Shown: positions 51,563 to 59,285 of the stretch, piece by piece | Numbering within the stretch: the first letter of the stretch is position 1 | Layout of the letters: every line of letters begins with the position of its first letter | Assembly: GCF_046237605.1 (NCBI RefSeq) | Contig: NZ_CP143542.1 | Coordinates: forward strand, 3,100,001 to 3,164,000 | DNA: 64,000 nt | Reading direction: 5' to 3' | From: Paraperibacillus marinus | GTDB taxonomy: Bacteria > Bacillota > Bacilli > Bacillales > DSM-1321 | Translations under genes and position numbers: made by a program | Notes under the pieces: model-generated | The model's input: only the letters and a program-made list of their open reading frames with translations | Told to the model about the DNA's origin: nothing | Databases searched by the model: none

Positions 51563-52561
51563 TTACCTTGCTGCCAGAATTGCCTTTGCCCTTTCATCCT
51601 GAAGCCAGCAGTCCACCCTGTGTCCGCTGTTTGGTTCTGTCTGATCCGGATAGAGCCGGTCACAGACATCCATGGCATAATCGCACCTGGCTGCAAATGG
51701 GCAGCCGGCAGGGGGGGCAAATAAATCAGGCGGTGAGCCGTTGATCGGGATGAGTTCCGCTCCCTCTGTGTCAAGCCTTGGAACGGAATTGAGCAGTCCT
51801 TTTGTGTAAGGATGCTGCGGATTATAAAAAATGTCTCGCCTGCTGCCTGTTTCCACTATTTTTCCTGCGTACATGACCGCTATCCTGTCTGCCACCTGTG
51901 CGACCACTCCCAGGTCATGGGTGATTAAAATGATCGATACTGCCGTTTTCCTCTGGATCTCCTTAAAAAGCTCCAGTATCTGGGCCTGAATGGTGACATC
52001 CAGTGCGGTAGTAGGTTCATCTGCGATCAGCACTTCAGGCTCGCAGACAAGGGCCATCGCAATGACAATCCGCTGCCTCATTCCGCCGCTGAATTGATGG
52101 GGATACTGCTTAAGCCTGGCCTCCGGACTTGGTATGCCTACTAAATTAAGCATTTCTACAGCGGCCAGCCTGGCCTTGGAAGCACTGATCTTCCTATGCT
52201 GCCTGATTCCTTCTGTTATCTGTTCTCCCACTGTGAGAGTCGGATTCAGGGCAGTCATGGGATCCTGGAATATCATGGATATGTCTGACCCGCGAAGCTT
52301 CCGCATATCCGGCTCCGAAACCTTTGTGAGATCACGGCCTTTATATAGGATAGATCCCTCTGCTATCCGGCCGGGGGGCATGGGAATAAGCCTCATGATG
52401 CTCTGGGATGTTACGCTCTTGCCGCATCCCGATTCACCTACGATCGCCAGGGTCTCCCCTTTATGGAGGTCAAAGGTTACCCCTCTGACTGCTTTCACTT
52501 CACCGCCAAAAGTGGTGAAGGTAACATGAAGATCTTTTACTTGAAGTACAGCCTCATTCAT
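51563..52561 (-). CDS. dppD: Dipeptide ABC transporter ATP-binding protein
   Basis: A 332-residue ABC ATPase: Walker A GESGCGKSV, signature FSGGMRQRIVIAMAL, Walker B VLIADEPTTALD, and the C-terminal CPFAARCDYAMDVC extension of the Opp/Dpp type. It pairs with the ykfD ATPase to power DppBC. GGAGGT precedes the ATG. Gap of 5 bp to dppC. Confidence 0.94.
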   Translation of the reverse strand: MNEAVLQVKDLHVTFTTFGGEVKAVRGVTFDLHKGETLAIVGESGCGKSVTSQSIMRLIPMPPGRIAEGSILYKGRDLTKVSEPDMRKLRGSDISMIFQDPMTALNPTLTVGEQITEGIRQHRKISASKARLAAVEMLNLVGIPSPEARLKQYPHQFSGGMRQRIVIAMALVCEPEVLIADEPTTALDVTIQAQILELFKEIQRKTAVSIILITHDLGVVAQVADRIAVMYAGKIVETGSRRDIFYNPQHPYTKGLLNSVPRLDTEGAELIPINGSPPDLFAPPAGCPFAARCDYAMDVCDRLYPDQTEPNSGHRVDCWLQDERAKAILAAR

Positions 52562-52566
52562 TGTGG

Positions 52567-53520
52567 TTACCTCCTCAGCCTTGGATCGAGTGCGTCCTGC
52601 AGTCCATCGCCGACCACATTAAAGGCAAACATCGTTGCCGAAATGAAGAATGCCGGGAATACCAGCCTCCACCAGTGGCCGGTAAGGATAGATGACAGCC
52701 CGTCATTGGCCATCATGCCCCAGCTCGTATATGGAGATTGAATGCCGAGTCCCAAAAAGCTCAGGAAAGCTTCGGCAAATATGGCAGACGGCACAGTCAG
52801 GGTAATCTGCACAATGATTGGTCCCATTGTATTCGGCAGCAGGTTTTTCCGGATAATCCTGGATGTTTTTGTCCCAAAAGATTTTGACGCCAGCACATAT
52901 TCATAATTCTTGAGCTGGAGAACCTGGCCCCTGACAATCCGCGCCATACTGATCCAGCCTGTGGCAGATAGTGCAATGATGATAGTTAAAAGGCCCGGTC
53001 CCATTACAACCATCAGCAGGATAACAACTAAAAGATAAGGAAGTCCATACAAAATCTCTACAATCCTCATCATGAAATTATCGGTCCTGCCGCCCTTATA
53101 TCCTGATACACCGCCGTATATGACTCCGATAAGAAAATCAGTAAGGGCTGCCACAATCCCTACAAATAATGAAATTCGCGCTCCAAACCATACTCTCGTG
53201 AACATATCCCTTCCAAGCTTGTCTGTCCCGAACCAGTATTCACCAGAGGGCGGAAGGTTTTGATTGCGGAGATTCTGCTCCCCGACTGAATGAGGTGACA
53301 GCGAGGGGCCGATAACCGCCATGACAGCCAGCAGAGCGAGGAAGATCAGGCCGGCCATTGCCAGCTTGTTTTTCCTGAGCCTCCTCCATGCATCTTTCCA
53401 ATAGGAAAGGCTCGGCCGGACGACAGCCTCCTCTTCCCCCCTATTCTTCTCCCTTGGGACGAACCATTCATCAGGAACGGCGGCTGAAGCAGGTTGATCA
53501 TGCTGTTTTCTGATTGCCAC
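52567..53520 (-). CDS. dppC: Dipeptide ABC transporter permease DppC
   Basis: A 317-residue permease with an N-terminal cytoplasmic stretch (about 50 residues), six membrane helices and the EAA loop EAFLSFLGLGIQ. The pattern of OppC/DppC proteins is complete. GTG start with AAGGAGGG. Two bp from dppB. Confidence 0.94.
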   Translation of the reverse strand: MAIRKQHDQPASAAVPDEWFVPREKNRGEEEAVVRPSLSYWKDAWRRLRKNKLAMAGLIFLALLAVMAVIGPSLSPHSVGEQNLRNQNLPPSGEYWFGTDKLGRDMFTRVWFGARISLFVGIVAALTDFLIGVIYGGVSGYKGGRTDNFMMRIVEILYGLPYLLVVILLMVVMGPGLLTIIIALSATGWISMARIVRGQVLQLKNYEYVLASKSFGTKTSRIIRKNLLPNTMGPIIVQITLTVPSAIFAEAFLSFLGLGIQSPYTSWGMMANDGLSSILTGHWWRLVFPAFFISATMFAFNVVGDGLQDALDPRLRR

Positions 53521-53522
53521 TT

Positions 53523-54452
53523 CTATCCCTCCTTTTTCCCAAGCTTAATTCTCGGATCAATGATTCCGTAAGCCAGGTCCACTAAATACAGCATGACAAT
53601 CAGGACGGCACTATAAAAAATGGTTGTCCCCATGATGACCGGGTAATCACGCTGATTGATGCTTTCTACGAAATATTTTCCCATCCCTGGGATTGCAAAG
53701 ATCTTTTCAATAACAAAAGTTCCTGTCAGGATACCAGCGGCAAGGGCACCCATGAGGGTTACAACCGGCATCAGTGCATTTCTAAGTGCATGCTTGAAAA
53801 CTATTTTCACTGGAGAAAGTCCTTTGGCCCTAGCCGTCCTGATATAATCCTGTGCGAGCACTTCAATCATGCTGGCACGGGTAAGCCGGGCGATGATGGC
53901 CATCGGACCGGTGGCAAGTGCCAGTATTGGCAGGATCATATGCTTTGGACTGGACCAGGTAGCCACAGGCAGGATGGGCCAGTTGACCGCAAACTGCTGG
54001 ATAAGCAGCGTAGCCATTACAAAATTGGGTACAGATATCCCGAGGACCGCGAATGTCATGGCCAGATAATCAATGATTCCGTTATGCCTGAGCGCGGCTG
54101 TCACTCCAAGGAGAATTCCCGAGACAGTGGCCGTAAGCAGCGTCCAGAACCCCAGTTCAAAGGAAACGGGTATGCCCCTGCCTATAAGGTCATTGACCGT
54201 GAAAGCTGACTGTTTGATGGACGGGCCGAGGTCAAAAGTCAGGAGAGATTTTAAATATACTCCGTACTGGACATACAAAGGCTCATCCAGGTGGTAAAAA
54301 GATTTTAAATTATTCTGTACAGCCTCGCTCGTGTTCTTTTCAGAGGTAAGTGGACTGCCGGGAACAGCATGCATTAGAAAGAAAGTAAGCGTTATGATCA
54401 GCCAAAGGGTGATAAACATGGCGGCAAGCCGCTTTAAAAAGTATGTATTCAT
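53523..54452 (-). CDS. dppB: Dipeptide ABC transporter permease DppB
   Basis: A 309-residue permease with about six helices; the opening RLAAMFITLWLIITLTFFLM and DYIRTARAKGLS (EAA loop) are typical of DppB/OppB. Full length. Second gene of the operon, 13 bp after dppA. Confidence 0.94.
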   Translation of the reverse strand: MNTYFLKRLAAMFITLWLIITLTFFLMHAVPGSPLTSEKNTSEAVQNNLKSFYHLDEPLYVQYGVYLKSLLTFDLGPSIKQSAFTVNDLIGRGIPVSFELGFWTLLTATVSGILLGVTAALRHNGIIDYLAMTFAVLGISVPNFVMATLLIQQFAVNWPILPVATWSSPKHMILPILALATGPMAIIARLTRASMIEVLAQDYIRTARAKGLSPVKIVFKHALRNALMPVVTLMGALAAGILTGTFVIEKIFAIPGMGKYFVESINQRDYPVIMGTTIFYSAVLIVMLYLVDLAYGIIDPRIKLGKKEG

Positions 54453-54465
54453 AGTCCTTCACTTC

Positions 54466-55290
54466 CTAACAAAATGTGGTCCTCATAGCCAGTTCAGTCA
54501 TGACCAGCATCGCCTGGTACGCCTCCAGGATGTCTTTTGCCTGGAAGCTGACGCTTGTTGTACCTGGAGTGATTTCCGCACCCGGCATCAACCCTGCCCA
54601 TTCTGCCTGTCCATAATTGGCAAAGTCTATAGTCAACAGCGGCCGGTCAGGAGGACTCAGCGGCCGGATGTTATCCCGGTTCTTAATAGCCTCCGCTGTC
54701 TTTTCCTTAAGGAGACTGCCAGCCTTGACAGGTGTCAGCGTCTTTGCAGCGGAGCGTGAAATGGATTCTTTCACAACAGCTGTCGTAATTCCCGGAATTA
54801 GCTCTTCCGCCTCCCTTGCCGCCCCGTCATCTCCTGCTACCATAATCAGAGGCACATCATAATATCCGGCTACATATGCATTGAACCCGAGCTCTCCCAC
54901 GGCTTTTTCATTGATCCAAAAATTCCTCGCTCCAAAAATCATGGAATGGGACATCACACCTGCCTGGGAGGCACGGGCGTGATAGCCTGCAAATATGGCA
55001 CCCGAAAAAGTGGCATCCAGTCCCTGCACCATGGAGTAGGGCTTTACATCACCAGTAATCAGCTGTGTTTCAGGGTGAAGCTTTTCAATCAGCAGGTTAT
55101 TCATTTTTGAATGGCTGTCATTCACAACCACCTCCGTGCATCCTGAGTCGAATGCAGAAGAAATGACGTAATTTGCTTCGTCAGTCATTATATGCCGGCT
55201 TCTTTCATAGTTATGCCTCCCTGAATCCACATGAGTATGATCCACCAGGCCTGTAATTCCTTCCATGTCGACAGAGATATAAAGCTTCAT
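54466..55290 (-). CDS. dppA: D-aminopeptidase DppA (M55)
   Basis: A 274-residue zinc D-aminopeptidase that removes N-terminal D-amino acids (D-Ala) from peptides. SVDMEGITG provides the first zinc ligands, NDSHSKMNNL the next, and GYHARA carries another His. First gene of the dpp operon as in B. subtilis. GGAGGACC precedes the ATG. Confidence 0.93.
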   Translation of the reverse strand: MKLYISVDMEGITGLVDHTHVDSGRHNYERSRHIMTDEANYVISSAFDSGCTEVVVNDSHSKMNNLLIEKLHPETQLITGDVKPYSMVQGLDATFSGAIFAGYHARASQAGVMSHSMIFGARNFWINEKAVGELGFNAYVAGYYDVPLIMVAGDDGAAREAEELIPGITTAVVKESISRSAAKTLTPVKAGSLLKEKTAEAIKNRDNIRPLSPPDRPLLTIDFANYGQAEWAGLMPGAEITPGTTSVSFQAKDILEAYQAMLVMTELAMRTTFC

Positions 55291-55317
55291 GATCTGGTCC
55301 TCCTAAAAAAATACCTA

Positions 55318-55356
55318 ATATTCTAAAATTATAGAATATAAGGTCTATTCTGACAA
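55318..55356 (-). promoter_or_regulatory. dpp promoter with palindrome over the -10
   Basis: Minus strand TTGTCA (55351-55356), 17-bp spacer, TATAAT (55328-55333). ATATTCTA and TAGAATAT form a perfect 8-bp inverted repeat with a 6-bp centre (55318-55339) that contains the -10, placed as a repressor operator would be. It is not a good CodY box. Confidence 0.65.
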
Positions 55357-55441
55357 TAGTAAATAGAGTTAGGGAAGAAACTATATTTTAATTTTAAGTT
55401 AATAAATATTGAAATTAAAATTCAATTATTATAGAAAAAAA

Positions 55442-55616
55442 ACATGAGTTTTTTACTCGCAGCCCATGCCTGAAAAGGACCCTGGATAAAAGCAGGAACC
55501 AAACACAATAAGGCGGTGGAGCGGAGTAAGGAACAAGGAATGCCAGCAAGATAAATGATGTTTACCTAGTTGCAGGAAGCCCTATGATACATTAGCGCCG
55601 CCCCTTTTCTACAAGA
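55442..55616 (+). repeat. Dispersed repeat family C, copy C3
   Basis: Starts CATGAGTTTTTTACTC like C4, contains AGCAGGAACCAAACACAATA, GGCGGTGGAGCGGAG, the shared core GGAATGCCAGCAAGATAAAT, and ends GCGCCGCCCCTTTTCT. Between dppA and the rok-N gene; the rest of 55357-55667 is AT-rich with no gene seen. Confidence 0.75.
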
Positions 55617-55667
55617 AAAACGGCGGCACAGGAGTGCAGCCGTTTTCATTCATGAACTTGGAGGAAT

Positions 55668-55877
55668 TCATATTTTTTTTACATAGACAAGCCGTGAGTA
55701 TGTCTGTCCGGCTGTCAGCTTCTGTTTCCTGATAATAGGAAACTCTTCCTGATCCAATTCTTTGATTCTCTGAAGGAGTTCCCTTCTTTCACTATGTATT
55801 TCCTCTACAGTCTTCTTTTCATAGCAACCCAGCTGTTCCAGTCTTTCTTTCAAGGCCGCTCTTTCATTGAATATCAT
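55668..55877 (-). CDS. Rok N-terminal-domain-only protein (69 aa)
   Basis: A 69-residue protein starting MIFNERAALKERLEQLG, then an acidic/basic coiled region with SERRELLQRIKELD. This is the same pattern as the N terminus of the adjacent Rok homolog (MFNERDAIRLRLAQLM ... EERREIMNRLRELD), which in Rok drives oligomerisation. No winged-helix DNA-binding domain follows, only a short basic tail (QKLTAGQTYSRLVYVKK). It has its own promoter-like sequence. A Rok-interacting modulator, or a truncated paralog, are both possible. Confidence 0.7.
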   Translation of the reverse strand: MIFNERAALKERLEQLGCYEKKTVEEIHSERRELLQRIKELDQEEFPIIRKQKLTAGQTYSRLVYVKKI

Positions 55878-55900
55878 ATCCTCACCCATGCCTTACGATT

Positions 55901-55928
55901 AATATAGGTTAAGGATAGCATAAATCAA
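55901..55928 (-). promoter_or_regulatory. Promoter-like sequence of the Rok-N gene
   Basis: TTGATT (55923-55928), 16-bp spacer, TATATT (55901-55906) on the minus strand, 24 bp before the start codon, so transcription need not come from the rok promoter. Confidence 0.5.
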
Positions 55929-56066
55929 ATTGCGGCCTTTTTCGTCAATTTATTTAAAATCACAAACATGCTGTAAAAGTTTTCAATTTTCAAGAAAACT
56001 TTCCTTAAAACAAGCAATAAAAAGTGAAAAAAAGATGAATATCAATCAAATTTTCTCAAGTTTTCC

Positions 56067-56558
56067 TCATTTTTCAACATACATATATTGTCCGTGTGTT
56101 GCTTTTTTTAAGTTTTTCTCTTTTTTGGCCAAATTTGTCATAAATAAAGAAATGTTTTTAATAGAAACGCCTGTTGCAGATTCTATTTCCTTCTTTATCT
56201 GCATCAGGGGAACTGCCGTGGTATGTTTTTTGAGGATATTTAAGGTAGCATCTCTTAATATGAGTGTTTTTTTATGATAGCCTTTGGGGATTTCCTCTTC
56301 ATCCTGCTTTGAATCAGTTTCCAGCGCATTCTTTTTCCCTTCATCTCCTGCTTCTCTTAACGCATACTCTTCAAGCGAGTACTTCCTTTGCGGCAGATCC
56401 CGGTGAGAAGCAATCTCCTTCCCGCTGTCCATGGAGTCAAGCTCCCTCAGCCTATTCATTATTTCTCTGCGCTCCTCGCGGATTTCCTTCATGATCCTTT
56501 CCTCTGTCTCCATCAATTGGGCAAGCCGGAGCCTTATTGCATCTCTTTCATTAAACAT
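56067..56558 (-). CDS. rok: Rok-family nucleoid-associated repressor
   Basis: A 163-residue homolog of B. subtilis Rok, the AT-rich-DNA silencer that represses comK and foreign genes. N-terminal coiled coil about 1-45 (MFNERDAIRLRLAQLM), a polar linker to about 95, and the C-terminal winged-helix-type domain (TLILRDATLNILKKHTTAVP, IKKEIESATGVSIKNISLFM, then GQYMYVEK). Shorter linker than the B. subtilis protein. AGGGG-type RBS precedes the ATG. Flanks are strikingly AT-rich. Confidence 0.85.
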   Translation of the reverse strand: MFNERDAIRLRLAQLMETEERIMKEIREERREIMNRLRELDSMDSGKEIASHRDLPQRKYSLEEYALREAGDEGKKNALETDSKQDEEEIPKGYHKKTLILRDATLNILKKHTTAVPLMQIKKEIESATGVSIKNISLFMTNLAKKEKNLKKATHGQYMYVEK

Positions 56559-57020
56559 AAACTCTTCCCCTTTTTAAGGAATTTTTTCATTGCTTCATAT
56601 TTTCAAATATTAAATATACAACTATCATTATTTTCTTGATAATAACATTTTAAAAAAATAATTGTAACTAATCTTTTAAATTTTCTATAACATTAAAGAA
56701 AGCTCAGTACTATAGTCATACTATCAGGCAAGAATAGGAAAAAAACCTGTATAAACCATAGATGCCGGACCGCAATGTTATTTAAGCTGTCTATCTCTAC
56801 AGGCATCGATGTAAAATGGGATCTGCCCGCTGACTATCCTCCACATTTATAGAGACAGTCCTCAGGGACTTCTGATGAAAAATAGGCATATGGCTGCCTA
56901 TGGAAATCTCAGTGCTGAATTATGACATTTTAAGGGAATTTAATCATTCTATATATACGAATCCATTCCTTTTATGCTGGGGCTAAAGATCGAATGAAAT
57001 AAAATAATGTCAGTCTTTCC
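56559..57020. other. AT-rich intergenic region, no gene seen
   Basis: About 460 bp between rok and the NlpC/P60 gene. The first 150 bp are extremely AT-rich, as expected for a Rok target. Farther on are short palindromic bits (GCATATGGCTGCCTATG region) but no convincing ORF. Confidence 0.5.
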
Positions 57021-57027
57021 TATTATT

Positions 57028-57055
57028 TGTAACATAACCGTAATATTACTGTGAT
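57028..57055 (+). promoter_or_regulatory. WalR-like triple direct repeat
   Basis: Hexamers TGTAAC, CGTAAT and TGTGAT separated by exactly 5 bp each (11-bp period). The WalR (YycF) box is TGTWAH-N5-TGTWAH; the first hexamer is a full match and the others differ at one or two positions. It lies 22 bp upstream of a TATAAT at about 57078 and 66 bp before the wall hydrolase gene. Confidence 0.5.
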
Positions 57056-57120
57056 GTTTTCGTTATGAAGTTTTGTTTATAATAGGTTTAGCAAATCACA
57101 CCAGGGGGTAAAATACTAAA

Positions 57121-57798
57121 TTGAAGAAAATAATTGCATTTTTGTCTCTCGCTCTGATAATAGGAAGTGTTACACCTTTAGCGGGTGAAGCTTCCGCTAG
57201 CACAAAGGTCACAACTAAATATGTCAATGTCAGCTCTGGAACCTTAAATGTCCGTAAAAGTCCTTCAACTAAACCTAATGCCACTGTTGTTGCTAAACTC
57301 CCTAAAAATACAGCTGTCACTGTCTATTCAGAATCAAGGGGCTGGGCAAAAGTAAAAGTAAAAGCCTCCGGTAAAACTGGATATGCCAGTTCAAAATTTC
57401 TAGCAGCTAAAAAGACTGCAGCACCTGCTCCATCCGCCAACTATCGGGCAAAGGCAATTTCTGTTGCCAAAAGCGAACTTGGAACTCCATATCGCTGGGG
57501 CGGAATGACACCAAGCGGTTTTGACTGCTCAGGCCTGATTAAATATTCCTTCGGAAAAGCAGGCAAAGTACTTCCCCGCACTGCGGCTGAAATGTATACA
57601 AAAGGAAGTAAAGTCAGCAGCCCTGCTACAGGCGACTTGATGTTCTTCGCACCAAATAAAGCGTCTAGACCTACACATGTTTCCATATATGTAGGGGGCG
57701 GCAACATGCTTCATGCCCAGTCTTCTTATGGCGTCTCTTATTCCAAGACAAGCAATACTTACTGGAAACCTAAATTCATTGGTGCCAAACGCATCTAA
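57121..57798 (+). CDS. Secreted SH3b-NlpC/P60 peptidoglycan endopeptidase
   Basis: A 225-residue exported cell-wall hydrolase. Signal peptide about 1-26, one bacterial SH3 domain (about 33-98, LNVRKSPSTKPNATVVAKL), a short Ala/Pro linker and an NlpC/P60 domain from about 108 with the catalytic Cys in FDCSGLIKYSF, His in PTHVSIYVGGG and His in MLHAQSS. It should cut gamma-D-Glu-diamino acid bonds in the wall. TTG start with GGGGGT 10 nt upstream. WalR-like repeats in front fit a growth-linked autolysin. Confidence 0.92.
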   Translation: MKKIIAFLSLALIIGSVTPLAGEASASTKVTTKYVNVSSGTLNVRKSPSTKPNATVVAKLPKNTAVTVYSESRGWAKVKVKASGKTGYASSKFLAAKKTAAPAPSANYRAKAISVAKSELGTPYRWGGMTPSGFDCSGLIKYSFGKAGKVLPRTAAEMYTKGSKVSSPATGDLMFFAPNKASRPTHVSIYVGGGNMLHAQSSYGVSYSKTSNTYWKPKFIGAKRI

Positions 57799-57802
57799 TT
57801 TC

Positions 57803-57836
57803 AAGACCAATGGCAGCTGCCATTGGTCTTTTATTT
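57803..57836 (+). terminator. Terminator
   Basis: AAGACCAATGGCAGC with GCTGCCATTGGTCTT pairing directly, followed by TTATTTTG. Confidence 0.85.
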
Positions 57837-57865
57837 TGTCTGTATTTGAAAATGATTGAAAGGCA

Positions 57866-57925
57866 GCTGGCGCTCGCCAATCAGCAAGTCTTTTTTCGCT
57901 AACGCATAAGTGCGACTAAGCTTCT
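57866..57925 (-). repeat. Repeat family B, inverted distant copy
   Basis: On the minus strand AGAAGCTTAGTCGCACTTAT, GCGTTAGCGAAA and GACTTGCTGATTGGCGAGCG follow in the same order as across the unit junction of the 19486 array; a few substitutions. Confidence 0.8.
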
Positions 57926-58043
57926 TTATCAGGTCGCTGCTTTCTGAAAGTTTAATGGGTTCAAGTCTACTTCCCTGTTTAAAAAACAAAATGTATGCAG
58001 AAAAGAGCTTATATTTTAATAAGATGAAATGAGGGAGAAATCG

Positions 58044-58433
58044 ATGAAATTTTACATAGCCTCAAGCTTTAATAATATCGGCCTCGTAAGGGAGCTTGCA
58101 AGGGAGCTCAGGGCAGACAGCCATATTCACACCTACGACTGGACGAAGAATTCCCCTGCAGATTCGTTTGCAGAACTGAAAAGGATCGGTGAGGAAGAAA
58201 AACAGGCAGTATGGGAGTCAGATGTATTCATCCTGATATTGCCTGGCGGCAAGGGAAGCCATATCGAACTCGGCATGGCCATTGGACAGGGAAAACAAAT
58301 TTGGCTTTATTCACCGGATGATGCCAGCTTTTCTCCAGAAAACTCCAGTACTTTTTATCATTTGTCAGAGGTGCAGTGTTATACGGGTACCTTTGCTGAT
58401 TTTACTCAGCATATAAAAAATGTGTCAGCTTAG
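58044..58433 (+). CDS. Nucleoside 2-deoxyribosyltransferase-like protein
   Basis: A 129-residue Rossmann-like protein. MKFYIASSFNN at the N terminus, WESDVFILILPGGKGSHIELGMAIGQGKQIWLY with the conserved Glu of nucleoside deoxyribosyltransferase relatives. ATG 58044 has GGGAG 6 nt upstream; the upstream ATG at 58029 does not. Small stand-alone forms like this may act in nucleotide salvage or as TIR-like NAD enzymes; the function here is unproven. Confidence 0.75.
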   Translation: MKFYIASSFNNIGLVRELARELRADSHIHTYDWTKNSPADSFAELKRIGEEEKQAVWESDVFILILPGGKGSHIELGMAIGQGKQIWLYSPDDASFSPENSSTFYHLSEVQCYTGTFADFTQHIKNVSA

Positions 58434-58521
58434 GCTTCGGTTTTAGTTCAAATACTGCCTAAGTTTCTCCCTCTTCCTAAATGGGTAAAATCTAAGACAT
58501 CCATTTTAAGGAGGTTACCAA

Positions 58522-58782
58522 ATGGCAGAAAAAACTAAAGAAGAACGCGATGAATATTTTAAGGACAGGGCCGGTACAAACGAGGCAAGATTTCACGTCG
58601 TACCCCACGATGAAAAAGGATGGGCTGTAAAAACCGAAGGAAAAGACGATCCAGAATTGACAACTGATTCAAAATCAGAAGCTGTTGATGAAGCAAAGCG
58701 CCTGGCCCAGGAAGCCCAGACCATGGCTATCATCCATAATGAACATGGCCGGATTGAAGATCAAATCAATTTTGATGAATGA
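58522..58782 (+). CDS. DUF2188 family protein
   Basis: An 86-residue hydrophilic protein. HVVPHDEKGWAVKTEGKDDP and KSEAVDEAKRLAQEAQTMAIIHNEHGRI are the DUF2188 pattern. GGAGGT precedes the ATG. Members are often stress-associated in Gram-positives; no direct function known. Its own terminator follows. Confidence 0.85.
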   Translation: MAEKTKEERDEYFKDRAGTNEARFHVVPHDEKGWAVKTEGKDDPELTTDSKSEAVDEAKRLAQEAQTMAIIHNEHGRIEDQINFDE

Positions 58783-58785
58783 CAA

Positions 58786-58813
58786 ACGGCGCCGTTGTTG
58801 AACGGCGCCGTTT
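58786..58813 (+). terminator. Terminator
   Basis: AACGGCGCCGTT occurs twice 4 bases apart, giving a strong GC stem, then TTCCTTATAT. Confidence 0.75.
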
Positions 58814-58844
58814 CCTTATATATAGCCCGCTGAATTCGGCAGGG

Positions 58845-59177
58845 CTAGCGGCCTTTAATTTGTACCATTAATTTAGTAATATCTTCTTCAGCCATCCGCA
58901 AGGCTTCCTCAACTGTACCGACCTGCCTGGAAGACCAATGATCATACAGCCGGGCCAGATCATTTCGGTCATAGACCACTCCGGCATAAGTCTGATAAAA
59001 GTAGGCAATCAGGATATTTACGACAGGAGCCGGGAGCTTCTGCCGCTGCCGGAGCGATCTCAAAGCCAGCATTTCAAGGCCGCGTACATTCCCGTTCGTC
59101 AGCTCCCATACCATCTCAAGAGGTGTTTTACTCTTACATGCTGATAAAAACTCCTCATCCTTCAAATCAATAATCAT
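58845..59177 (-). CDS. Small protein with DnaB/DnaD-like domain
   Basis: A 110-residue protein. LRSLRQRQKLPAPVVNILIA, then YDRNDLARLYDHWSSRQVGTVEEALRMAEED, follow the consensus of the DnaB/DnaD replication-initiation domain (LP-x-x-VINVLIDYV ... W ... v-TVEEA). Here the domain stands alone, without the N-terminal winged helix of DnaD. ATG 59177 has GGGGAG 8 nt upstream; a GTG at 59183 is too close. It may bind DNA or a helicase-loading partner, or be a diverged stress protein. Confidence 0.6.
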   Translation of the reverse strand: MIIDLKDEEFLSACKSKTPLEMVWELTNGNVRGLEMLALRSLRQRQKLPAPVVNILIAYFYQTYAGVVYDRNDLARLYDHWSSRQVGTVEEALRMAEEDITKLMVQIKGR

Positions 59178-59285
59178 GCGCACTTCTCCCCAAAATCAGC
59201 CTTGTTCTCTACTGTACACATATTTACACTATTTTCCTTACCCTGCAGAAGGATGGCAGAAGCAGAGCCAATTTACTTCCCAGCC

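Noticed and set aside
55291..55450. CodY box upstream of dppA
   Set aside because: The region is AT-rich with partial AATTTT matches, but none reaches the 15-bp consensus with few mismatches.
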